A DNA stretch of 64,000 bases from Uloborus plumipes (taxonomy: Eukaryota; Arthropoda; Arachnida; Araneae; Uloboridae). The notes beneath the pieces were generated by a model, which saw nothing but the letters and a program-made list of their open reading frames with translations, was not told the origin of the DNA and searched no databases. The position numbers and the translations under genes were made by a program. Within the stretch, counting starts at the first letter, position 1; every line of letters starts with the position of its first letter. Shown one piece after another: positions 38,011-49,914 of this stretch. The DNA lies in assembly GCA_038373865.1 (NCBI GenBank), contig JAXGGA010005502.1:1-64000 (forward strand), read 5' to 3'.

Positions 38011-40333
38011 CATTTAAAGTAAAACCCGGGAAGATGACGTGGTGTTAATACATCATTGCCCCTGAGGATAGAATAAAGCAGTCATGCACTTATAGCTTGC
38101 TTGTGGAAGTTTACATTGCAATTTCAGAATGGTAAACATTATAGATTACCCCTGTCAGGAACATGGAACATACGAGTCTCTTATTTTAAACTTAACTTTA
38201 ATACGAGCAAAATAAATAAGTAAATAGGTAAATAAATTATGATTTAAATAATAAACTGTAATTTCTTCTGTCGAAAACATTGCAATTGAAATGCATTTGC
38301 ATTCATACTGCCATGCTTCTGCTTTTATATGTAGGATTCCTTTTGGATTGAAAATTAAATGTAAATAATATAATTTATTAATTATCCAACTATTTATGAT
38401 TTGAAAAATAGGTACATTAACCAAAATATGGAAATGAGTTGTATCTTTGCATTTATGAAGGCCCATGTAGAAACTTATATTCCAATAATTTTATAAATAC
38501 TGTACAGAACCAATTTCCACAAAAGTTGAAGTACGTGGTATTAAAGTTGTCATTTAATAGTTTTATGCATCAAAAATATTACTTTAGAACACACAATGGC
38601 AACAGTTCGGCACATTCCTATTTTACCAAAAAAGCACGTGGAGCACCTTAGAAAATATTGCCAAAGCTAAGACCGTAATTGCGAGCAAACAGCTGAGAAA
38701 CTTACTTGTTCACAATTCTTGCAAAGCTACAGTATCCAAACACTGCGAATGCCTTATTTACGGCGAAATCAACCTGTACGGACCGTAATCTAGCTGAAAG
38801 CGAAACACTTAGTAAACACGCTACATATACATTCCAATTGGTAACTAAAAATATTTTCACAACAGTGAGAAGTCCGCCTTCCTACAGCTTGTATAAATTC
38901 GGGTAACTTTTTTTTGGCAGAGAAACTTGATTTTCACAGGATATTGGTGGAAATCAGCGAAATGCAGGAACCAGAAATGATCTGTAATATTTCGGAATTT
39001 TCTTACAGTGAGCATCTGATGAACCTTTCACTATGATTAAATGAATTCATAGTTTTAAGGTATTTCTGGTTCATTTATAAAACATTGATGTCAGAAAAAA
39101 AAATCAAACGGGAAAAACATCGATTTTGAAAAAGATCGACTCTAATACACCAAAGGTAAGCTGTCCATATTTCCGTAATTCCTAAAAGAAAAGGCGGTAC
39201 AACTTATCAACACTTTTAAGAGAGAAATACCATAAAAATCGCTAAAAAAGCATACTTCAGCTTCCTTTACAATAATTTAAGCAAATGTTATCCCTTCTTT
39301 TAAACCTATTAAAGTGATTGTAGTTACAACTTCCTAATTTCAGCTTTGTTTTCTTTGTAATGCTCTCGAATTGAAATAGCATTTTTTTTTTTCTGCATTT
39401 CTAAACTAGTTCTCCTATTAAAATAGGGTCGAAGCTTTACAAATATTAAAATCAAATAAACTTTCTTATTCTTTATACTTTATCCAACAGTGATTAAACT
39501 TACATTTTATTTTGAATAAATATTTGCCTTTGTTAAACTATTCTTTTTCAAACAAAATAATGACTAATGACCAAACTATTTGGAGAGCTTTTGATAATAT
39601 TTATCAACTGCTTTTATGCAAAGTTTTTCATTACATTATCAGTTAAGTAATAAAAACTTTTTTGTTCCATTTCTGCTTTGAGTCTGAAAATAATTAAACG
39701 TAATTAAAACGTTTTGTTTGCTCTATTGCTATAAACTTTTGATATTTTCCTCATATCGTAAAAAGCGATGTTTTCTTAGCTAAAAAATGTCTTTCTTCAC
39801 ATCAAAAAACCTATCCAAATACATTTTGAATAAAACTAAAGACTTAAGCAAACAAAGACGATAAAAGTTACTTTGTCATTCTTTCATAATGTAGCTTTAA
39901 AATGGAAACTAATCATAATATAAATAGTTAAAGCATATTAGTTAGGTAAGTAATTTATACTAAAGGTTTTTCTTTTCTTTTTTGATAAAATCTTTAATTC
40001 TTAAAGATTAATTGCTCATTTTTAAAGCTGATAAATTGGAAGACTTTTGGATTATTTAGATTACATTTTTATAAGGACTGGATAACATTGTTCTAAGAAA
40101 TTTTTTAAAGGCTCATTGAAGAATCCAAATATAGACAAACAAAAATAGTGTAAAATTAATAGTTATACTATGCATTACCGCGCGTTTTTCTGCATAAGTG
40201 CATACATGAGGGGTTAGCACATACATATTCCGATATGAAATGTGGAGCAAATACCAAATGTTACACCACCGAGGGTTATACACAGTTCCCCACCGATTAA
40301 CAGGAGGGGGGGGGCGAGCACCTCTCTGTCTCA
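38011..40333. other. Unassigned AT-rich DNA
   Basis: No gene, RNA gene or element boundaries recognised in 2.3 kb. Confidence 0.35.
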
Positions 40334-40334
40334 A

Positions 40335-42138
40335 TAGCCCCGTTCACATGAGACTTTTTTACCTCGCATTTCCCCGCTCCACTCTCGAAATAAACCGGTT
40401 GGAAAATACCCCGTTCACAAGTACAAACTTGGGGACTTTTACCCAACATCCTTTGCGCATTGTTTACAATCTGCGCGTGCGTGTTTTTTTTAGAGTAATA
40501 GCTTACGATTTAATACTGCAAAAGTATTTCTTTTCGGGAGCCGCAATTTTCGCAAACATGAAAATGAAGGTGATTTCTCAAATTTTATCCGAACAGAAAT
40601 AATTAAAAATAAAATAAAATAATTTAAAATAAATAAATAAAAGAAACGAAATGAATAAATAGATAAATAATAATGACTATAAAAACTTATTATTAGACTT
40701 ATAAAGTATTTCCAGAGGTTATGTTTTCGTCATTACGACATGCTCACCAAATTCGCGAAAATGAAAGCCTCGTGCAAATAAATGCTTTTAGTCTTTATTA
40801 GAAGTTAAAAGGATGTAATTAGCAGGGACCTGTTTACCTCACATGCCGATTAGGACTGGGGCCCAATCTTCCTAAGGAACCCCGAATATTTTACAAAATT
40901 ATGCAAAGAATCAATATATTTAAAATAATAATAATAATAATAAATTATTTATTAATAGTAGGAAACTTCTTTCGAAACTTTATTAGTATTTGTCTTATTT
41001 GGTTGGTTTATACAAGAAGAATGGTCTATGGTGGAAAGGATTTTTGAGTTGTTGTTCTTAAGAGTTTTTCTGGTATTTGGGGAAGGGAGGGGGCACTCAC
41101 ATAACTAAAATCCTTACCTTTTATAATCTGCGGCAGTGACCTCAGCCATTGGCCATCGCAAAAAATATTCTAATAATTAATTGTAATAAATACAGCGAAA
41201 GTAGTGGTGTCTATAGCCATGGAGAATTAGGAGGTATATACTTCACCATTAGAATTTTTAGGAAGGATATTAAAAATGTTGTTGCATTATTGGTGGATTA
41301 TGTATTTGGGGGTTTTCCATAAAATTTCCTAGAGGCTTGTGCATCGCTGCACTCTTTGGCAGATTAGCACCCCTAATCTGCAATAGAGAACACTCGGCCA
41401 ACTTGAAAATCAGAAGTAGAGGACTGCCGTTGACTCTTTTGTTAGTTGAATGTTCCAGTAATTTATTCTAAAAATAATAGCTAATGCAGGAGGGCTGGGG
41501 AGGGGGGGGGCATGGTGCAGACTACATCACTGAAATTTTAGAAAAGGTATTTTAAAAAGGTCTTACTCTCATTACTGTGCTTTTATTCCGGGTGGGGAGA
41601 GGGGTTAGCAAAAGTACTGGGGGGGGGGGGTGCCACCACTTTTAGAGGGATGATCATCCCTTGCTAAAGTTTCTGCTTTTTAAGATCTGCAATAGAGAAC
41701 ATCCATCAATCAGTCACTCGTTGCATACTCATTTCATACTCAGGCAGATATTCCATCGGCTAAATTGCAGATGAAGAGGGGCACCATTGCTCTTGGTGAC
41801 TAGGCACCCTCGCTAAATTTCCCACATTCTATAATGCGCCATCGGCTTTATCAATCAATAAATAAATATTTCAGTATTATATTTTACTAATTTAGCTAAT
41901 TATAAAAGGGTAAGTAGGATATGAAATAATTAAATACAACAGCGTCAAGCAGAAGCAACCAAAAACAGTCGAAACCTGATGTCCAGTACGGCGAAAGTAA
42001 ACAAACTCTTTTCGACCCCGCTTTGATTCCAGTCGAGGGCAGGAGGAGAAAAGTTCCGCTTTAACTCCACAAAAACCCGGAATGCGGTTCCAAGCGGGTT
42101 TTTTGCGGGGTAGAAACGCGCCATCTGAACGGGGCTAA
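40335..42138. mobile_element. TIR-bounded element, 1.8 kb, TA-flanked
   Basis: The left end TAGCCCCGTTCACATGAGAC pairs with the right end, which reads TAGCCCCGTTCAGATGGCGC on the complement. TA lies at both outer edges. The interior has G runs (about 41,504-41,512 and 41,619-41,630), ATA/ATT and TAAA repeats, and no transposase motif. Its length suits a non-autonomous DNA transposon with low-complexity fill. Superfamily not assigned. Its right end is 6 bp from the SINE start. Confidence 0.6.
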
Positions 42139-42143
42139 TGACA

Positions 42144-42388
42144 GGCCACAAATACCCTGATCGGTAGAGCGTCGGGCTCGTAACCAGAGGATCTCGGGTT
42201 CGATGCTAGCCTGTTGGAGAACCCTCGTGCTCTTTAATGGTGACTAGGGAACGATAAATATGATCGTGGTCAAAAAGTCTCCATTCTTAATCAATACTTC
42301 TTTAGGTGCTGGATCAGAGATTGCTTAGCTCCTGGTTTGGTCGAAAAAAACAGAGCTCTCTTCAGAGCCCCTTGCTCTTGTTATTGTT
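42144..42388 (+). mobile_element. tRNA-derived SINE, copy 2
   Basis: The tRNA-like head has CCCTGATCGGTAGAGCG (A-box-like) and CGGGTTCGATGC (B-box-like, one base off consensus). The body shares blocks with the SINE at 4,728-5,020: TTTAATGGTGACTAGGGA, GTGGTCAAAAAGTCTCC, a TGCTGG block and CTTCAGAGCCCC. No target duplication was identified. It abuts the left edge of the large palindrome and has no counterpart at the outer edge of the right arm. Confidence 0.8.
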
Positions 42389-42489
42389 GTGGAACTGAAA
42401 AAACATATATAATGCGAGACGTTTCTTTACTGAAGATCTGCGATGCGAATCATTGGCAACATGCGGTGTTTCTAAGATTTCTTTAAACA

Positions 42490-44141
42490 ATGTTTTACGA
42501 CTTGAAAAGTTTTTTCAAACGTTGCGTTTATAGGAGTGTAAAAGATTCTCTGGGTACGCCATTTTTGACAAAGGGGGATTATAGGGGACTGGTGGTCATG
42601 CTTGGATTCAGGGGGTCCTTTTGCGTAAGAATTAGCAAGTATCCTGTTAGAAGCAATTTGAAGTTTTTTGAGAATTATTTTAATTGTTTTTATATATTTT
42701 ACCACGAAGTACAATTAGTGTATAATGGCTCAACAAAAAAGAATTTAGTTAAAAAAACTCCGAGAATAAAATTCTGGAGAGCATTGATGAAATTCTGAGA
42801 GAATGGGACCAACCATTTACTCCCTAAACTAACATAACATTAAAAATATTTCACGTTTTGATTTTCATTCACACAGAGTTTTTGTTTCGATTGATACTAA
42901 TTTATTCCGTAAATAAAACCATTCCTTAAGAAAAATGTCAAGAAAAACAAAATTAATAAATAAATCTGTTTCAAATTATGTTAAGAGGAATTTATTCTTA
43001 ATAAATTTAACACTTTTTTTTATCGTTATATCCCTCTGCATAAGATTTGGTCTGAATTGTTCACTGTGTTTCTTAATATCTCACTTCTCTTCGGAACCAA
43101 ACTCAAATTGTTCTGACAATGTCTATTTGAAATCTTGTGTCATGACACAAAACTGTATTTTCTTCATTTTTCGTTATTACTTCATTTTAACGACAAGATA
43201 GCTTTTTAATTAAATGTGCAATACTTTTTGTAAGTTTTTGTGTCTTGAAGCTGTCAATATTTCTTCTACATAAGGCAGTTAGTTTGTAGAAAATGGGAAA
43301 AGTATTTATCTATTGAATGAAATTAAAACTAAAACAAGCTTTCGCCAACTAAGCGAAACTTGAAAAAATATTTTTCATTACGACGTTTTATATTTGATTT
43401 TTGTTTAACTCTTTCCAACACAGAAATTTTTAACAAAAAAGTATCTTACCTTTAAATTGCTTTTTTTTTTTCAAAAGAAAAAAAAAACATCCATTGGTTA
43501 TTAATATGTCATAGGACAAGTGTTTAAACTTGTTTTATTCAAATTCATGGGAAATGTTTTCAATTTTGGTTTAAAAAAACTCACTAAACAAATGGAGTTA
43601 TAGAAAATGTGAAATATATTTTGTCTCAACGGCCTTGAAAGAGTTAAGCCGGGAAAATTTCTTAATATTACTATGTTAATAACTGTTTTTTCATTAATGC
43701 GTTGACTCTGTATTTATAGATTGTCCATTTTTTAAAGGTTTAATATATTTCTATTATAAAATTCATAACGACAGAAATGTTTTCTTTTTTCCTGAGCTTT
43801 TAAAGCTTTATGTCTATTAATTTATTACTTTCCTTAATTTTACTCTTTTTACTGCTGAAACCACTATTTGGATAAACACCTTATCGTTGTCAAGAAAAAT
43901 ATGTTATGACTGTGCATGCGCGTTAATAGGATTTTTTATAGGGTATCCCCTCCCCGCCACCAAGAAGCAGCATTCTTATTTAAATAACATTAACTATAAA
44001 AACATATGAAATGTATCAAACGCGTTAATTTCATGTGGCTAATGTACAGTAAAAAATGCAAATCATAATATTTTATTAAAGGGTCGTCTTGTTAAATTAT
44101 TCTGCTTCAGTTTTTGAGCATCAGGGGACTAAATAAAACTA
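42490..44141. other. Left outer arm, unassigned
   Basis: No gene found. The matching right-arm interval is about 61,860-63,560. ORFs at 42472-42714 / 63276-63464 are homologous by position but diverge in frame after about 40 codons, which argues against selection for a protein. Confidence 0.4.
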
Positions 44142-44450
44142 CAGTAAGCTCCCTAATATCTGCGGGTTAGGGTGGCACTGTAACCGCGGATAAGCAAATA
44201 CCGTGAATAATCCAAAAAACAAGTTAAAAAACGATACTCCAGTGAATGCAATAGTTTTAAAAAAAGACATACATTTAAATTATAGCTAAAAATGATAACA
44301 TTCACTAAAAAATATTTTTTTTTAACTAAAAACGACCAATAATGCATTTACATTTTTCTGCGTTTAGAAAATCAACGCCTTAACAAAAGAAAAAAAAAAG
44401 TGTAAAACCCCCGCAAATATTCCGGAACGCGGATAATCAGGAGCTTACTA
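44142..44450. mobile_element. pogo/Tigger-like MITE, left arm
   Basis: Begins TA|CAGTAAGCTCCCTAATATC and ends GGATAATCAGGAGCTTACT. Both subterminal parts contain a (A)CCGCGGATAA or ACGCGGATAA block in inverted order. Such CAGT..CTCC / GCGGATAA ends, with TA targets, are typical of pogo-like elements of the Tc1/mariner superfamily. The right-arm counterpart is at about 61,545-61,855. No transposase. Confidence 0.6.
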
Positions 44451-44466
44451 TATAAACGCGTTTTAT

Positions 44467-44661
44467 AGCTCGAATTTGCAGAAAGCTGCTGACGCGTGTT
44501 TCGGAATTTTGAGGAACTCTCTTTTTCAGTACAAAAAAAACTGAGCTTTTAGATATAAACACATTCGATACATGTCCAAAAACTCCCTTTTTTGCACTGA
44601 CAAATGAGGCTCCTTGAAACCCCAAAACACGCGTCTGCAGCTATCTTCAAATTTGTGAGAT
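44467..44661. mobile_element. Inverted-repeat MITE, left arm
   Basis: The left CGAATTTGCAGAAAGCTGC and TGACGCGTGTTTCGG pair with the right AAACACGCGTCTGCAGC and TTCAAATTTGTGAG. The arms are about 50 bp each and imperfect. The right-arm copy is at about 61,345-61,545. Superfamily not assigned. Confidence 0.6.
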
Positions 44662-44752
44662 TAAAGGCCGTTAAATTTCGTTTGGTTTTCCTGCTCAAAG
44701 GTCTTTACTTATTTCTTATTATGAGGGTTGTTGTGCTAAACTTTAATTTTCA

Positions 44753-44949
44753 TTTTGTGGGGAATCATCAAATCTAAGGTGTTATTGCATGAACATACAT
44801 ATACATAGTCGTCAAAAACCATCGCAGAACATTTCTGTCGAGATAGCAGCGATTCCAGAAGCAAAACTTCGATCTGCCATCTGCAACTTGCTGACTAGGG
44901 CCCAAAAGTTCCAAAGATGGATGGTGCTCATTTTCAGCATCTGCTATAA
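44753..44949 (+). pseudogene. Tc1/mariner-like transposase C-terminus, left arm (broken)
   Basis: Blocks GIIKSK and NISVEIAAIPEAKLR.AI.NLLTR can be read but are interrupted by frame breaks. The right-arm copy (61,070-61,258, minus) keeps them in one frame. Only the last ~60 codons of the family are represented; the DDE core is absent. Confidence 0.55.
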
Positions 44950-45074
44950 GTAGGTTATCGAACTATTTTCTTTTCCTTGCAGTTTCTTTTTTCTTTTTCT
45001 TTTCTTTCTTTCTTTTTTAACACCTAGAATTCTGCTCTCCGGCCAACTTTTATTTACTACTCCAAGTACTTAAC

Positions 45075-45598
45075 CCTCGTGGGTTCCTCCCGTTTCGGTT
45101 ACACTCAAGACCCTTGGGGTCGTAAACGACCCCAAAGTTTCCTTTAATTCATTTATTATGATTATTGAATGTTACATGCACTTAAATGAAAAAAGCACAA
45201 TCAAAGTAAAATTTAGTTTATGCATTAGAAATAATAATTTCAGAGCAAAGCTTACAATAAATGTAGATTTATTAACAAACCTGAAGCAAATGATTTTTGC
45301 AAGTGAACTTCAAACAGTTATGACATTTTGCGCTGCATTTTTTATCCAGTTCTCTTGGACAAAAGTTACAACGTCCTCTTTTTTTTTTTTTTTGGCATTC
45401 TGGGGTAGTCAACCCAATCGTCTTGTGGGCAAAAAATGCAAATTTGGGAAAATTAAACAAAATATTTGCATTATTCTGCATAAAAAACTAGAAGAATAAA
45501 AGTCACGAAATGCCATTAGAAACAAATGTTTGATTAACCAAATATATTGAACAGAAATGTCATTGGGGGTCATCCATGACGCCAAAGGACCCACAAGG
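45075..45598 (-). mobile_element. piggyBac-type element remnant, left arm
   Basis: TTAA at 45071-45074 is followed by CCCTCGTGGGTTCC, and the right end reads GGACCCACAAGGG|TTAA. Those are piggyBac-type ends. Subterminal repeats include CCCTTGGGGTCGTAAACGACC. It contains the 3' end of the transposase gene (next entry), so it is an internal deletion derivative of a coding element. The right-arm copy lies at about 60,430-60,947; its outer TTAA has changed. Confidence 0.8.
45272..45481 (-). pseudogene. piggyBac transposase Cys-rich C-terminal domain, left arm
   Basis: The 69-codon minus frame contains GRCNFCPRELDKKCS, then AKCHNCLKFTCKNH. The spacing of Cys pairs and the final C-x3-H match the cysteine-rich zinc-binding domain at the C-terminus of piggyBac-type transposases, which helps bind the element ends. 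The catalytic DDD core is missing. The right-arm homologue is at 60,549-60,730 (plus). Their conservation in the outer, diverged arm is notable, but single-domain remnants can also persist by chance. Confidence 0.75.
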
Positions 45599-46211
45599 GT
45601 TAAAATAATTTTATAAAACCCATACGCGAATTTATTCAAGTGACACGTTCGTTTCAAGAGCTATTTTATTTGATTTAGAAAGTAAGTTGGGATCAGAAAA
45701 TTCCTTAATTTATGTGATGAATATTACACATGAGAAAACAATTTATACAAATTGGGGAAATTTAAATACGAGAGCGATGTTGTTTAACGTACAGGAGTTA
45801 AAACATTTTAAATCTATTTTTGGGTTTTGTTGGAATTTAGTAAACTATGGAGAGTTCTTTGTACAAAACAATTAACATGAAATAGAATGAGTAAAGTGAC
45901 AACTAGTATTGACCACTGTACTACTTACTCGGAAATCGACATCAATTTTCCAAATCTCAAAACCCGTCGGCAATCATTAATAACGAAACAGTTGATTAAA
46001 AAAGAATATATCACTATTAGACATCCTTCTTTATCCCTTAAAATAACTTTAAAGTCTGATATTCATCAAAATATTTTGAATATAAATCAGTAGTAAAAGT
46101 TGCATGACTACAGCCCTACATAATATCTTCTATATTGTTGAAAACGTCTCGAAACTAGATCTGGTGAAACAAAAAGCAATGTTATGTGGGAAAAAGTGAC
46201 CCTAAATGACT

Positions 46212-46367
46212 GAGGTCCTGGCTCCACGTAGCAGAAAACCGACCGAAACCGATGACAGAAACCAAAAATCCGGATACTTTGAATTTAAAAGAAATGGAAA
46301 GTATCCGGATTTTCGGTTTCTGCCTTCGGTTTCGGTTGGTTTTCTGCTGATGTGGAGCCAGGCCCTG
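46212..46367. mobile_element. Hairpin MITE, left arm
   Basis: A ~156-bp near-perfect foldback: GTCCTGGCTCCACGTAGCAG, then AAAACCGACCGAAACCGATG, pairs with the right half around a short AT centre (GAATTTAAAAGAAATGG). Inside the stem AATCCGGATACTTT / AAAGTATCCGGATT is perfect. The right-arm copy is at about 59,665-59,820. A CAGGGCCTGG-type outer end hints at hAT, but no target duplication was found. Confidence 0.8.
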
Positions 46368-47659
46368 AAGGCCAAAAAAAAAAAAAAAACGTTTATTCCT
46401 CTTCTGTATTCAACAAGAAATGATTAGTATTGGATATATCAAATATGCAGATACCTTAAACACACACACTCTAAAAAAAGGATTTCCTTGTTAAACAATG
46501 CATATCGAAAATAAATTCAAGTTTCACATGAGAAAACGCAGTGAAATATTGCCCACAAGAAAAAAGAAAAGAAAGATAAAACAAAATATCCTTAAGAATG
46601 CCAAGATTATTTCTGAAATTCAAATTTTGCAAATTGGATTACATTAGTTGCTGCATTGCTTTTTTGCAATAATTTTATTCTTTATTATTCCGAGAGCAAA
46701 AAAAAAAAAAAAGAAAATTTAGAACTTAAACGTCAAAAATATTGCAGAACATATTTCATACTTTTAATCAGCTAAAATTAATATTTTTTCTTCGTCGGCT
46801 CTTACATTAACCTAAAGGGGGAAACGTCCTCTCAATAGATTTACTTTCCACGAAACCGTGCCTGTCACTTCTCCCTGAAGCAAAGTCAAATTCTGCTGTC
46901 AATGTCGACTCCCGTCAGCAAACTTACGATGTTTCATCGACTTAAATCCTTTCTTTCGCTGACAAGTTTGACTTCTTAATTAGCTGAGCAATCTTCTTCA
47001 GAGGGAAGTTTTTTTTTTTTTTTTTTTTTAAGGAGCTTAACTAAGCGACCGAGATTTCATTGCCAGAGTGTGATATTCGTTTGAAGTTTGATTTCGGCCT
47101 ATCAGCGGTGTTGGAGTTGAAAATGAAATTAGTTGATTGGTGACTTTTGTTTTATTTTGGTTTACTTATTTATAGATATTGTATCGTATGGAGGGTTTCG
47201 TTTCGTCATTTTAGATATGGCGTAAAGAGAACCATTTAATTTAGTTTGATTTTTATTTTCAATGATGCTTTTTAAGAACAAGCTTTAAAGACTTCACTTA
47301 ACTCCTCATGGGTTCAAGTGCGAATTGTTTAAAAACTAGTACATATTTAATCAAAAATTAATAGTGTTATTGAAATAATAATGCAGCGAAATTAATGCAC
47401 TTTGATTAAGTATAATTTTATTCAAACGAATTTTCTCAGCTTTTATTATTTGCAGATATTTAGTCAACTGTTATCAACCGTTGGTTATCAAACAAATGGG
47501 AAAACACAGAAAAATCTACAATCATCTGTTAAGTTTGAAAAGTCACCAAAAAAGTCACGATGTTTCATCGACTTAAATCCTTTCTTTCGCTGACAAGTTT
47601 GACTTCTTAATTAGCTGAGCAATCTTCTTCAGAGGGAGGTTGTTATTTTTTTTTCTTAA

Positions 47660-48242
47660 CCCCTTCCCGGCTTATCCCGAGCTGGACTCGGGCAAGCGAA
47701 ATGTTCCATTCTGGCTCGTCCCGAGTGTAGCTCGGGCACGGTGAAAATTAACACTATACAACCAGTCTTTCAAGAATTATTTCACATGTCCCTTTTATGG
47801 TTTCGGATGCTTTTATTTACTATTGTTGCTACTAGATAACATAACTATACAGTGTTTTGAGCTGTAGATTTAAGATAAGAGTAGGCGCCGAATCCAAAGT
47901 ACAATGATTTCTGCCATACAGAAAGCCAACTTTGCAGGTAAATACTCATTTATTTAAATTGATATTTTTACATTTATTTTTAGGAAATGTTGCATGCGAA
48001 TGATGCTATTATGTTTAAAAAGATATGTATATATGAAAATAAGCATAAAAAATTGAATTTTTTTTATCCGTAATCCAGAAATTACTCATTTATTTAAATA
48101 GATATTTTTACATTTATTTGTAGGAAATGTTACATTCGAATGATGCTATTATGTTTAAAAAGATATGTATGTATGAAAATAAGCATTAAAAAATTGATAT
48201 TTTTTGATCCGTAATCCCGAAATAAAATGAGCCTGGAAGGGG
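47660..48242. mobile_element. piggyBac-type MITE with Ser-like hairpins, left arm
   Basis: TTAA (47656-47659 and 48243-48246) flanks CCCCTTCCCGGC / GCCTGGAAGGGG ends. Near the left end are two hairpins, CCCGAGCTGGACTCGGG and CCCGAGTGTAGCTCGGG. The interior holds a tandem duplication of about 142 bp (about 47,940-48,225; ACTCATTTATTTAAAT..., CGAATGATGCTATTATG, ATCCGTAATCC). It is non-coding. Mirror copy at 57,794-58,376. Confidence 0.8.
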
Positions 48243-48446
48243 TTAAGAAAGCTTAACTAAGCGACCGAGATTTCATTTCCAGAGTGTGATGTTCGTTTAA
48301 AGTTTGATTTCGGCCTGTCAGCGGGGTTGGAGTTGAAAATAAATTAGTTGATTGGTGACTTTTATTTTATTTTGGTTTACTTATTTATAAATATTGGTTC
48401 GTGTGGATGGTTTTGTTTCGTCATTTTCATTGCAGCATATGGGTTA

Positions 48447-48916
48447 CTAGTTTATTACCCGGCGTTGCCCGGATGCTTATTAATGCAACATAGCTTATTA
48501 TAATTGTTTTTAACTTATTTCATGCTAAAATATAATAGGTGGGCCTTAAACTGATAATTCATTGTTAATCGTAATATTTGTTGGAAAATACTCATATTTA
48601 AATGTGTTAAATTTTATCAATTTGTATTCTTAAAGGCTTATCTCTATTACTCTATCAATCCAAAATTGAAAGAAAAAGGCCATTTTGAGACAAAAAATTT
48701 CAGTTTTGAGCTTTTTGGATATTTTAAATTTCAAAACCCCGCCTATGTGAATTCTAGAGCATCAAGGAACATTGATTTTCATCAAGTTTGATGAAAATCC
48801 AACGAAAACTAAGGATTTGTATAAGGAACAAACATACAAACAAGCAAACAAATATATATATACATACATACATACCTTTATATATTTATTTTTATATATA
48901 CTTATATATATATAGA
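48447..48916 (-). mobile_element. Small non-autonomous Helitron (family A), left arm
   Basis: On the minus strand: A|TCTATATATATATAAG at the start (TC complement at 48915-48916) and CCGGGCAACGCCGGG, TAATAAA, CTAG|T at the end (48447). 470 bp, non-coding. Mirror copy at 57,117-57,588. Confidence 0.85.
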
Positions 48917-49361
48917 TTCTTGTGAAAATCGTTCAATCCTATCCAAAATGTTTCGAGTTTTTAATATCTAGTTTAACCTTCTACTCGTCCAAGTTGTCAT
49001 TTCCTGTAGTAAATAAAAAAAAAATCTACGCATAAAATGCTAAGCAATAATTTATTTAAAGCATATAAAGTGGAGAATAATAATTATTTTTTTCAAAATA
49101 GATTTGTGAGTCATTGTATTTGTCCCAAAAATAAATGTTAGTGAAAAATATAAATATTTTTGAAACCATTTTAAAGCAAAACTTAAAGCAATGACTATTT
49201 TGAAAATTTTGATTTTTCCCATTATTTCTTTTTCATTCATAATAGATCATTCGATAGCACTTCATTCGTATTTTAGAATTGTAAAAGCTTTTATTGCCAA
49301 AGTAGGCAAATTATAGTGACAGACGTATTTAGCGAGCCTAGCTTTTTAGATTCCGTAAAAG

Positions 49362-49613
49362 ATGGATGTGCTTGATTTTGTTCAGGAATTTATTAGATTT
49401 GTCCCCATAACCTTAAAAATTCAAAAATATGGGAACTATTTAACCTTCAGTATGTTGTCAGCTATTCTTTATGATAGAAAATTAGAGATTCATTATTTAA
49501 AAATATTGGAAATTGATATTTTAGTAATTGGTGGCCCTAATTCAGAGGTGTTCGAATTTTTAGCTCTTAAAATATCGGAAATGGATGCTAAATGTTCAGT
49601 TTTCCGTAAGTAA
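49362..49613 (+). CDS. Hypothetical ORF or exon, left arm
   Basis: An 83-codon frame (MDVLDFVQEFIRFVPITLKI... ending ...SEMDAKCSVFRK). I recognise no family. It lies in DNA present only in unit 2 of the interrupted tandem duplication. A CTTTTTAG stretch precedes it, and CCGTAAGTAATG spans its end, so a splice acceptor and GTAAGT donor are possible and it could be an exon instead of a complete gene. The right-arm copy (56,419-56,670, minus) has an identical translation. The length is close to what AT-rich DNA gives by chance, so confidence is low. Confidence 0.25.
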   Translation: MDVLDFVQEFIRFVPITLKIQKYGNYLTFSMLSAILYDRKLEIHYLKILEIDILVIGGPNSEVFEFLALKISEMDAKCSVFRK

Positions 49614-49914
49614 TGAAGCCATTTGTGGAATACAATTTATTTTAAAACAAATTCTTTAAACAAAATCTCAGAGAATATATAGGGAGTCTGGCAGGTCAAA
49701 TTGAAAAATAAATCAAGCATATTTTAGAGATTATTCGAAAATAACTGTTAAATTCATGTTAAAACTCTTGATACATTTTGTGCACATATGATTCATATAG
49801 ATATGGCATAAAGAGAACCATTTAATTTCGTTTGATTTTTATTTCCAATGTTGCATTTTAAGAACATTTTTTAAGGACTCCACTTAACTCCTCATGGCGT
49901 CAAGTGTGGGTCGT

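Noticed and set aside
40240..40602. 120-codon plus-strand ORF crossing the left TIR at 40,335
   Set aside because: It spans a transposon boundary and a poly-G run and shows no domain, so it is probably a chance frame.
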